Assembly: GCA_964558395.1 (NCBI GenBank)
Contig: CAZLDS010000008.1
Coordinates: 1 to 64,000, forward strand
Length of the DNA: 64,000 nucleotides
Direction of reading: 5' to 3'
Source of the DNA: CSP1-5 sp964558395
Lineage (GTDB): Bacteria; Methylomirabilota; Methylomirabilia; Methylomirabilales; CSP1-5
How positions within the stretch are numbered: the stretch's first letter is position 1; the number at the start of each line of letters is the position of its first letter. The notes under the pieces were generated by a model. It ran no database searches. It was not told where the DNA came from and worked only from the letters and a program-made list of their open reading frames with translations. This document shows, piece by piece, positions 57,827 through 64,000 of this stretch. The translations under genes were made by a program, and so were the position numbers.

Positions 57827-58777
57827 TCAGGGGGCCGCTGGGTATTCGAGCGATAACTCGGCAAGCTTCCGAAGAATCCGATCGGCCCCGTCCCGCAGCA
57901 AGTCCTCCGCTAGGGCTGTCCCGATCTCCTCCGCCCGCGTGTCGGGGCCGCTACGCTGTCCGCGAACAATCCCGGTCCCGTCCGGCTCAATCAACAGCGC
58001 CGTGAGATGGAGCTGATTCCCGTCACGGGTCCCATACGCCGCAATTGGGACCTGACATCCCCCTCCGAGCCGCGCCAGGAACGCCCGCTCGGCGGCGATG
58101 GTGACCGCGCTCGGCCCGTGATTCAGCGGTCCAACCAGATCCTGCGTTTGCCGGTCTTTCTCGCGGATCTCTACGCCTAACGCCCCCTGACCGATCGCGG
58201 GAAGGCACACGTCCGCCGAGAGAGTCTCGGTGATCTCGGCCTGGCGGCCGAGGCGGTGGACGCCCGCCGCAGCCACCACCACCGCGTCCAGCCCCTCCGT
58301 GCCGAGCTTCCGGAGGCGGGTATCCAAGTTCCCCCGAAGGGGGACCACTGTCAGATCGGGGCGGTATCGCAAGAGCTGGGCCTGCCGCCTCAGACTGCTC
58401 GTACCAATCTTGGCGCGGGTCGGCAGGCTATCCAGATTCCTTCCCTGCCGTGAGATGAGCACATCCAATGGATCTTCCCGCTCAAGAATCGCGGCAATGG
58501 TGAGGCCCGAGGCGATCTCGGTCGGCACATCCTTCATGCTGTGGACCGCCAAATCCACACGATCCTCCTGCAACGCTTCCTCGATCTCCTTGATGAACAG
58601 CCCCTTACCTCCCACACGGGAGAGGGGGATGTTGGCAAACCGATCACCACTAGTCTTAATCTTCACCAGTACCGGTTCAAAGCCTGTGTGTCGCTGCCGG
58701 AGGGCCGCGGCGACATGCTCCGCCTGGGTGACGGCCAGAACGCTGCCCCGAGTACCAATCCGAACCTTACGGTTCAC
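57827..58777 (-). CDS. hemC: Porphobilinogen deaminase (hydroxymethylbilane synthase)
   Basis: Links four porphobilinogens into hydroxymethylbilane. The 316-aa protein has RIGTRGSVLAVTQAEHVA, FIKEIEEALQEDRVDLAVHSMKDVPTEI in pieces, GTSSLRRQAQLL, VVPLRGNLDTRLRKL, ACLGVE-type (QGALGVEIR), AERAFLARLGGGCQVPIAAYG with the dipyrromethane-cofactor Cys. Located between hemA and cobA-hemD on the same strand, so the three act in sequence. Confidence 0.96.
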   Translation of the reverse strand: MNRKVRIGTRGSVLAVTQAEHVAAALRQRHTGFEPVLVKIKTSGDRFANIPLSRVGGKGLFIKEIEEALQEDRVDLAVHSMKDVPTEIASGLTIAAILEREDPLDVLISRQGRNLDSLPTRAKIGTSSLRRQAQLLRYRPDLTVVPLRGNLDTRLRKLGTEGLDAVVVAAAGVHRLGRQAEITETLSADVCLPAIGQGALGVEIREKDRQTQDLVGPLNHGPSAVTIAAERAFLARLGGGCQVPIAAYGTRDGNQLHLTALLIEPDGTGIVRGQRSGPDTRAEEIGTALAEDLLRDGADRILRKLAELSLEYPAAP

Positions 58778-58779
58778 AG

Positions 58780-58925
58780 TTCACCGTTCAGACTGGAGAC
58801 GGGAGCTATGAGACCGGGAACTCTGATAACTGGTCTGAGGCCAGCGGGCTGGTGTGTCGGGTCTCCGGTCTCCTGTTTCCCGTCTCTCGTCGGTCATAGC
58901 ACATCGGACTTCGGACGTCGGACTG
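58780..58925. repeat. Intergenic quasi-repeats between hemA and hemC
   Basis: Short words recur in both orientations: GGAGACGGGAG and GAGACCGGGA on one side answer CGGGTCTCCGGTCTCCTG and TTTCCCGTCTCTC on the other, forming an imperfect inverted repeat over about 95 bases. Next to it are TTCACAGTTCACCGTTCA and CGGACTTCGGACGTCGGACT, direct repeats of 8-10 bases. No gene is visible. Confidence 0.5.
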
Positions 58926-58936
58926 CGCGCCTGGGA

Positions 58937-60208
58937 TCAATCCGACTCATGCAAGCCAAAGAGACGGCGCAAGGCGTTGACATAGAGGTGGCTATCACGG
59001 CTGACGGATTGGCGCTTGAGCTCCATGGTGGGGGTATGGAGGATTTTGTTGACAATGCTGTAAGCGAGAGTCTGCACCACCGCCTTCTGGTCGGGATTAA
59101 GCTCCTGCAGGCGGTCCAGCGCCCTGGCGAGCTCCGTCTCCCGGATCTCCTCCAAGCGCCGCCTGAGTGTGACGATCGTGGGGACCACCTCGAGACTCTT
59201 CAGCCAGCGGAGGAAGCCGGCGACCTCGCGTTCGATGAGCAGTTCTGCCTGCGCCGCCTCACGCTGTCGCTCCAGGCGACTCACGGCGACCACCCCTTCC
59301 AGATCATCGATGTCGTACAGGTAGATGTTGTCGATCTCGTTCACCGCCGGATCGACATCTCGCGGAACGGCAATATCAACCAGGAACAGGGGACGGTTAC
59401 GCCGAAGGCGGATCAACTCATCCATGTCGGCCTGGTGGAGGAGGAAGTGGGGCGCGGCGGTGGAACACACCACGATATCGGCCTGGCGGAGTTCATCCCG
59501 GATCTGGTCGAACCGGACCGCTCGTCCTTGGAGCCGCGCGGCCATTTCGACGGCCCGGTCGAATTGGCGGTGGGCGACGAAGACCGCCTCCACCCCCTCG
59601 CCCTGCAAATGCCGGGCAGCCAATTCCGCCATCTCTCCCGCCCCCAATATGAGGATCCTGCGGCCACTGAGGTCCCCAAAGATCTTCTTGGCAAGCTCGA
59701 CCGCGGCCGACGGGACCGAGACAGGTGACTCCCCAATCCCAGTTTCCGTCCGAACCTTCTTGGCCACCCCTAACGATCGCGTCATGAGTCCGTTGAGGAT
59801 GGGCCCAGTCGCCTCCTGGGCCAGCGCCATCTGGTACGCCACCTTGACTTGACTCAGGATCTCGGACTCCCCAAGGACCATGGAGTCCAAGCTGGCCGCG
59901 ACCCGAAAGGCATGGCGGACCGCGGCTTCCTGATGGTGGCGGTACAGTCGATCGGCAAAGAGCGCGAGGGGTGTTTGGGTTCCCTCTGCTAACAGCTCCG
60001 GAATCGCCGCCTGGGCCTGTGCCGGATCCTGAGTCACGGCGTACACCTCCACGCGGTTACAGGTCGAGAGGACGACCCGCTCGAGCACCGCCGGCTCCTG
60101 CCCCAAGCGCTCCAGGACCGTTGGCACCTGCCTATCCGGGATGTGAAGGCGTTCCCGGATCTCCACGGGCGCCGTGGTATGATTCAAGCCGACCGTCAGG
60201 ATCACCAT
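58937..60208 (-). CDS. hemA: Glutamyl-tRNA reductase
   Basis: First committed step of the C5 haem pathway: reduces Glu-tRNA to glutamate-1-semialdehyde. The 423-aa product has GLNHTTAPVEIRERL, the catalytic Cys in VVLSTCNRVEVYAV, FRVAASLDSMVLGESEILSQVKVAYQMA in pieces, the NADPH motif ILGAGEMAELAARHL, and IAVPRDVDP. The C-terminal dimerisation helices are complete. It follows the ccsA-like gene by 3 bases and precedes hemC. hemL and hemB are not in the window. Confidence 0.96.
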   Translation of the reverse strand: MVILTVGLNHTTAPVEIRERLHIPDRQVPTVLERLGQEPAVLERVVLSTCNRVEVYAVTQDPAQAQAAIPELLAEGTQTPLALFADRLYRHHQEAAVRHAFRVAASLDSMVLGESEILSQVKVAYQMALAQEATGPILNGLMTRSLGVAKKVRTETGIGESPVSVPSAAVELAKKIFGDLSGRRILILGAGEMAELAARHLQGEGVEAVFVAHRQFDRAVEMAARLQGRAVRFDQIRDELRQADIVVCSTAAPHFLLHQADMDELIRLRRNRPLFLVDIAVPRDVDPAVNEIDNIYLYDIDDLEGVVAVSRLERQREAAQAELLIEREVAGFLRWLKSLEVVPTIVTLRRRLEEIRETELARALDRLQELNPDQKAVVQTLAYSIVNKILHTPTMELKRQSVSRDSHLYVNALRRLFGLHESD

Positions 60209-60211
60209 CGC

Positions 60212-61027
60212 TTAATTGCCCGCATGGGGACGGCCAACGAGGACGCTGACCCCCACGAACGCGACAAGAAGGGCGCAGAATCCGACGACCGCGAGGAGCG
60301 CCGCCTTCCGCCCTCGCCACCCGGCTGTGAGTCGGGCCTGCAACAGCCCGGCATACATAACCCACGTGATCAGGGACAAAATCTGGGTGGGGTCCCAGGT
60401 GAGGAGACGGCCCCACGCAGCTTGCGCCTGCAACGCGCCAGTCACGAGCCCCGCAGTGAGCAGCGGAAAGCCGACCAGCAGGGTCCGGTGACTGAGCCCA
60501 TCCAGGAACTCCAACGAGGGGAGCCGGTGGTAGATCGCCCCCAAGCTCTTGGACTTGAGCTGACGCTCTTGCAGGATATACATCAACCCGACGCCGCAGG
60601 TCAGGGCCAAGGCTGCATTCCCCAAGAGGATCAGGATAACGTGCATCCAAACCCACGTGCTGGTCAGTGCGGGATCGAGACCGGTCGGGCCCTTTGGCAG
60701 ACTGGCGGCCGCGGCGGTGATCACGACCACAATCGGCATGACAAACGCCCCCATGACCTTTCGTTGGAACCGGAACTCGAGGCCCACGTACACCAGCACC
60801 GTGGCCCATGCAAAAACGGAGAGGGCCTCATACGTGTTCCGAGGGGGTGGCTGGCCGACCGCGATCAGGCGAAGGAGCAACGCCAGGGTGTGCAGCATAA
60901 AGCCGCCGACGGTCGCGGCGGTGGCAAGCCGGGAGAGGCGCGCGCTCTTAATAGAGAGAAACAGCAGGTACGCGATCGTGCCTACGATATATAACGCGAG
61001 GGCTCCGAAGAAGAAGGTCACATCCAT
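60212..61027 (-). CDS. Cytochrome c assembly protein, CcsA/HemX-like
   Basis: A 271-aa inner-membrane protein with eight TM segments. The haem-handling tryptophan-rich motif of the CcmC/CcsA superfamily is present as AWGRLLTWDPTQILSLITW (WGxxWxWDP form), and conserved His lie in FMLHTLALLLRL, WVWMHVILIL and GLSHRTLLVGFPLL. In this position, directly before hemA, such proteins are usually annotated HemX or CcsA; in some bacteria HemX affects HemA level and in others CcsA exports haem for cytochrome c. A ccsB is not present nearby, so the choice is open. Confidence 0.88.
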   Translation of the reverse strand: MDVTFFFGALALYIVGTIAYLLFLSIKSARLSRLATAATVGGFMLHTLALLLRLIAVGQPPPRNTYEALSVFAWATVLVYVGLEFRFQRKVMGAFVMPIVVVITAAAASLPKGPTGLDPALTSTWVWMHVILILLGNAALALTCGVGLMYILQERQLKSKSLGAIYHRLPSLEFLDGLSHRTLLVGFPLLTAGLVTGALQAQAAWGRLLTWDPTQILSLITWVMYAGLLQARLTAGWRGRKAALLAVVGFCALLVAFVGVSVLVGRPHAGN

Positions 61028-61195
61028 AACAACCTGTCCGATGTCCGACGTCCAGCTATTGGGTGTTAGGTCTTGGGTCTTGGGGGGTGAGTCTGATACT
61101 TGAATTACGAGCTGGCCGGCCAGGGGTGCCGGTCAATAGCCCATCGCCCATGCATCGAGGTTGGATGTTCGTAGGCCATCACCTGACACCTGATA
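61028..61195. repeat. Intergenic quasi-repeats between nrdR and the ccsA-like gene
   Basis: Contains GTCCGATGTCCGACGTCC, then ATTGGGTGTTAGGTCTTGGGTCTTGGGG, and near the right end CATCACCTGACACCTGATACCCACTACCCA, which is the inverted counterpart of the GGGT words. Arrays of 6-8 base degenerate repeats in both orientations; no gene. Confidence 0.5.
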
Positions 61196-61211
61196 CCCAC
61201 TACCCAAAATC

Positions 61212-61688
61212 CTACGGTCGTCGGGACCGCCGATGGCTGGTCCCCAGAAGGCCCTTCACCTCTTCGACAAACTCATTCACATCCTTGAACTGACGGTAGA
61301 CCGAGGCGAACCGCACGTACGCCACTTCATCCAACTCGTACAGACGTTTGATGATCAGCTCCCCGATCTCGCTGGACCGGATTTCTCGATCCGGCTTCTC
61401 AAGTAGGCGCGCCTCAACCTCATCGGCGATCTTTTCGAGCTCCGCGACTCCAACGGGTCGCTTCTGGGTCGCCCTGACCAGGCCGCTCAGAATCTTGTTC
61501 CGATCGAAGAGCTCGCGGCGGCCGTCCTTTTTCACCACCATGAACTGAATTTCCTCAATCCGTTCGTAGGTGGTAAACCGTCGCCCGCAGCTCAGGCACT
61601 CTCGGCGCCGCCGGATCACCGCCCCGTCGCGGGCCTCCCGAGAGTCGACAACCTTCTCCTCCATCTGCCCGCAAAAGGGGCATTTCAC
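61212..61688 (-). CDS. nrdR: Transcriptional repressor NrdR
   Basis: A 158-aa nucleotide-sensing repressor of ribonucleotide reductase genes. Zinc ribbon MKCPFCGQMEEKVVDSREARDG...RRECLSCGRRFTTYER and the ATP-cone domain (VVKKDGRRELFDRNKILSGLVRATQKRPV) are both intact, with the family end YELDEVAYVRFASVYRQFKDVNEF. Its ATG overlaps the glyA stop (ATGA), so it is cotranscribed with glyA, an arrangement seen in several bacterial groups. Confidence 0.96.
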   Translation of the reverse strand: MKCPFCGQMEEKVVDSREARDGAVIRRRRECLSCGRRFTTYERIEEIQFMVVKKDGRRELFDRNKILSGLVRATQKRPVGVAELEKIADEVEARLLEKPDREIRSSEIGELIIKRLYELDEVAYVRFASVYRQFKDVNEFVEEVKGLLGTSHRRSRRP

Positions 61689-62953
61689 GGCGACCGCTCC
61701 TCCCTCAGCCCCAACCGTTCACGGTACAGAGGGAACTGTTGGCACAGCTCCCGGACCTTTCCCTTGACGCGCTGTTGGCGGTCCGCATCGGCCACATCCT
61801 GGAGGACCTCTGCGATCAGTTGACCGATGAGACACATCTCTTCCTCTCGCATCCCGCGGGTTGTAACCGCGGGTGTCCCGATCCGAATGCCGCTCGTCAC
61901 CGCCGGTTTCTCCGGATCGAAGGGGATGGCGTTCTTATTCACGGTGATGCCCGCCGTTTCCAGCGCCACCTCCGCCACTTTGCCGGTCAGGCCCCTCGGC
62001 CTGAGGTCCACCAGCATGAGGTGCGTATCTGTCCCTCCGGCCACGAGGCGAAAGTTCAAACGCGACATCTCCTCGGCGAGCGCGACCGCATTCCGTTGAA
62101 TCTGCCGCTGGTACGCACGAAACTCCTCACTGAGGGCCTCCTTGAAGGCCACCGCCTTGGCGGCGATGATGTGCATCAGCGGGCCACCCTGAAACCCAGG
62201 GAAGAGGTTCTTGTTGAGAACCGACGCAAGCTCCTCCTGGCACATAATCAGGCCTCCCCTGGGACCCCGCAGTGTCTTGTGCGTGGTGGTGGTGACGAAC
62301 TCGGCATACGGGATCGGCGAGGGATGGAGCTTTGCGGCGATGAGTCCAGCCGGATGCGCGATATCCGCCATGAGAATCGCACCAGCGGGCTGCGCAATCT
62401 CCTTGAAGCGCGCAAAATCAAGCGTCCGGGGGTAGGCGCTCCCGCCGATCACAATCATCTTCGGTTTATGCTCGCGGGCCAGCCGCTTGACTTGCGCGAA
62501 GTCAATCTGCTCGGTCTCGCGGTCCACGCCATAATGGACGACACGGAAAAAGCGACCCGAGAAATTGACGGGACTCCCGTGTGTCAGATGGCCGCCATGG
62601 GCCAAATCGAGCCCCATGATGGTGTCCCCCGGCTGCAGGACCGAGAAGTAGACGGCCATATTGGCTTGCGTACCGGAATGGGGCTGAACATTGACATGCG
62701 CTGCGCCGAAGAGCTTCTTGGCCCGCTCGATGGCCAATGTCTCTGCCTGATCCACAAACTCGCAGCCACCATAGTATCGCCGGCCCGGGTAGCCCTCGGC
62801 ATATTTATTGGTCATGACGGACCCCATCGCCTCCAGGACCGCCTCGCTCACGAAGTTCTCCGAAGCAATCAACTCCACTCCGTAGGCCTGCCGCTCCGTC
62901 TCCAAGCGGATGGCCTTATGGATTTCTGGATCCACGTCGCGCAAGGACTTCAC
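61685..62953 (-). CDS. glyA: Serine hydroxymethyltransferase
   Basis: Interconverts serine and glycine with tetrahydrofolate, feeding one-carbon metabolism. The 422-aa PLP enzyme has ELIASENFVSEAVLEAMGS, NKYAEGYPGRRYYGGCEFVD, NVQPHSGTQANMAVYF, the PLP lysine in VTTTTHKTLRGPRGG, MLVDLRPRGLTGKVAE and GIRIGTPAVTTRGM. It starts at GTG 62953 with GGAGG 5 bases upstream. It lies 36 bases downstream of speE. Confidence 0.97.
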   Translation of the reverse strand: MKSLRDVDPEIHKAIRLETERQAYGVELIASENFVSEAVLEAMGSVMTNKYAEGYPGRRYYGGCEFVDQAETLAIERAKKLFGAAHVNVQPHSGTQANMAVYFSVLQPGDTIMGLDLAHGGHLTHGSPVNFSGRFFRVVHYGVDRETEQIDFAQVKRLAREHKPKMIVIGGSAYPRTLDFARFKEIAQPAGAILMADIAHPAGLIAAKLHPSPIPYAEFVTTTTHKTLRGPRGGLIMCQEELASVLNKNLFPGFQGGPLMHIIAAKAVAFKEALSEEFRAYQRQIQRNAVALAEEMSRLNFRLVAGGTDTHLMLVDLRPRGLTGKVAEVALETAGITVNKNAIPFDPEKPAVTSGIRIGTPAVTTRGMREEEMCLIGQLIAEVLQDVADADRQQRVKGKVRELCQQFPLYRERLGLREERSP

Positions 62954-62989
62954 TTTTTCCTCCCTACCTTATCGGCGGTCAGCGACGCT

Positions 62990-63868
62990 TCAGGTGCCCG
63001 GCGTCTTCTGACCGATGAGGTCGGCAATCTGCCGAGAGAGCGTGCACATGCTTCTATGCATCGCCGGCGCATAAAAACGCAGCCCCGCCCCCGGTCCGAG
63101 TCGTTCCATGAACCTGGCCGCAACCCCTTCGAAGTCCAACGGAGTGAGTTCATCCCCCGCGGCTGCCATGAGAAAACCCCACTCGGCCCGGAAGGAAGGT
63201 ACGTAGGTCCGATACGTGAACAGATTCGAAAAAACCCCGCCGACATCCTGGCGGACGCCGATGTGTCCAGCATAGTCCGACAGGCTCAGCTCCAAGGCCT
63301 GCATGGTCAGGATCCCGCAGTCGGCCAAGCGCCGCCGGATCGCCTGATAGTACGCATCCGAGAAGTCCGCGGTCACCGCATCGGTAATGTCCTGAACGAT
63401 CACATCAAAGAGATCGTCAGAGCGCTGAAGAAAGTCACGTGCATCCCCATACACCAGGGTTACCCGAGGGTCCTCAAAAGCCTTCCCAGACATCTCCGGG
63501 AGATGTTGGCGGCAGAGGTCGACAATCTCTTCATCGAGATCCACCATCACGGCGTGCTCTACCATGCCGTAGCGCAAGACCTCTCGGAGGGTCGCCCCTT
63601 CACCCGCTCCAAGAATCAAAACCCGGCGGGGGTGCGGGTGCAAAAGCATCGTCGGATGGACGAGGGCCTCGTGGTAGATATGCTCATCCAGGGTTGCAGA
63701 TTGGATTTTCCCATCCAGGATCAGCATCTTGCCGAATTTTGGGCTTTCAACGATCTCGACGGTCTGAAACTTGGTTTCCCCTGCATAGACAGATCTCGCC
63801 AAGGCATAGCCGTGGAACTCGTGGTGATCGATCTCATCAATATAAAAACACCGGGAGACACGACTCAT
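62990..63868 (-). CDS. speE: Spermidine synthase
   Basis: Transfers aminopropyl from decarboxylated AdoMet to putrescine. The 292-aa protein has SPKFGKMLILDGKIQSATLDEHIYHEALVHPTML in pieces (substrate loop with Tyr and His), LILGAGEGATLREVLRYG (nucleotide-binding motif), MVDLDEEIVDLCRQHLPEMS, YGDARDFLQ and IVQDITDAV (catalytic Asp: usual form IxDxxDP). The ...QDITDAV variation and TLREVLRY text place it with the thermospermine/aminopropyltransferase-like branch, so a different polyamine product is possible. A good promoter lies upstream. Confidence 0.9.
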   Translation of the reverse strand: MSRVSRCFYIDEIDHHEFHGYALARSVYAGETKFQTVEIVESPKFGKMLILDGKIQSATLDEHIYHEALVHPTMLLHPHPRRVLILGAGEGATLREVLRYGMVEHAVMVDLDEEIVDLCRQHLPEMSGKAFEDPRVTLVYGDARDFLQRSDDLFDVIVQDITDAVTADFSDAYYQAIRRRLADCGILTMQALELSLSDYAGHIGVRQDVGGVFSNLFTYRTYVPSFRAEWGFLMAAAGDELTPLDFEGVAARFMERLGPGAGLRFYAPAMHRSMCTLSRQIADLIGQKTPGT

Positions 63869-63906
63869 CTTCCAGACCCTGAAAAATTGGGCACTTAACC
63901 GAATCG

Positions 63907-63935
63907 ATGCTACTCTACGCCCTTTACATTGTCAA
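63907..63935 (-). promoter_or_regulatory. Sigma70 promoter of the speE-glyA-nrdR unit
   Basis: On the - strand: TTGACA (63935-63930), 17-base spacer, TAGCAT (63912-63907), about 39 bases before the speE ATG. Confidence 0.6.
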
Positions 63936-64000
63936 CCGCGAACTTCCAAAAGTAGCGATCGATGCGGCTATCGGAGAGAAAGGCCGGGGGGGATATTGGT

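Noticed and set aside
61739..63898. 719-aa open frame on the + strand
   Set aside because: It is antisense to glyA and speE, both unmistakable by motif. Long antisense frames are expected at this GC content, and its composition (Arg/His/Gly-rich, no domains) is not protein-like.

Overview
This 64 kb stretch comes from a GC-rich (roughly 60 %) Gram-negative-type bacterial chromosome. Nearly every gene is a recognisable housekeeping or core-metabolic gene, preceded by GGAGG-type ribosome binding sites and ATG/GTG starts. I see no rRNA, tRNA, CRISPR array, prophage or insertion sequence. The gene mix (tmk-holB-ricT-metG, selA, hem genes clustered with a ccsA-like gene, tatAC, Pit plus DUF47, AcuC-type deacetylase, NYN/OST-HTH protein) resembles uncultured deep-branching phyla such as Methylomirabilota (NC10), Nitrospirota or the former Deltaproteobacteria. 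The phylum is my inference and is not proven by the sequence.

Layout. 0-9.5 kb (+ strand): DUF465, moaC, acuC-like, a double zinc ribbon, selA with a helical-repeat partner, then tmk, holB, ricT and metG. 9.6-18 kb: a 47-aa zinc-ribbon gene, a FetAB-like exporter, a HAD hydrolase, gltA (-), a glutaredoxin with an in-frame UGA (-), a GroES-like protein, and a LolD/FtsX-type ABC system. 18-24.6 kb (- strand): an NYN nuclease, a cyclase, an FNR-type reductase, a 0.5 kb structured non-coding stretch, and an ECF sigma/anti-sigma pair with a DUF4139 protein. 24.7-32.8 kb: a CrtC-like secreted protein, a thioesterase, an MBL hydrolase, DUF169, a lipoprotein, cobalamin adenosyltransferase, queC, an M28 peptidase and endonuclease III. 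32.9-38.9 kb (- strand): a TetR-controlled ABC-2 exporter with two separate ATPases. 39-45.5 kb: an amidohydrolase, an orphan sigma54 activator, MscS, YIP1, and divergent nadC/nadA. 45.7-56 kb: three little-known genes (two apparently frameshifted), tatC-tatA, trkH-trkA, pit-DUF47, ddl, a small conserved gene, ubiX and DUF4321. 56-64 kb (- strand): cobA-hemD, hemC, hemA, ccsA, nrdR, glyA and speE.

Most notable observations. (1) The gene at 13962-14201 is invisible if UGA is read only as stop. Read as selenocysteine it gives a complete 79-aa YruB/NrdH-type glutaredoxin with active site U-G-S-C, a near-perfect Shine-Dalgarno and a plausible downstream SECIS hairpin, in a genome that carries selA 10 kb away. 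(2) The ECF sigma gene has an RpoE-like promoter (GGAACTT-N16-GTCTAA) in front of it. A second copy (GGAACTT-N15-GTCGAA) precedes the DUF4139 gene just downstream, defining a small regulon. (3) A GC-rich intergenic region at 21.2-21.4 kb folds into a 19-bp helix and may encode an RNA. (4) Two neighbouring genes near 46-47.3 kb each show one apparent frameshift.
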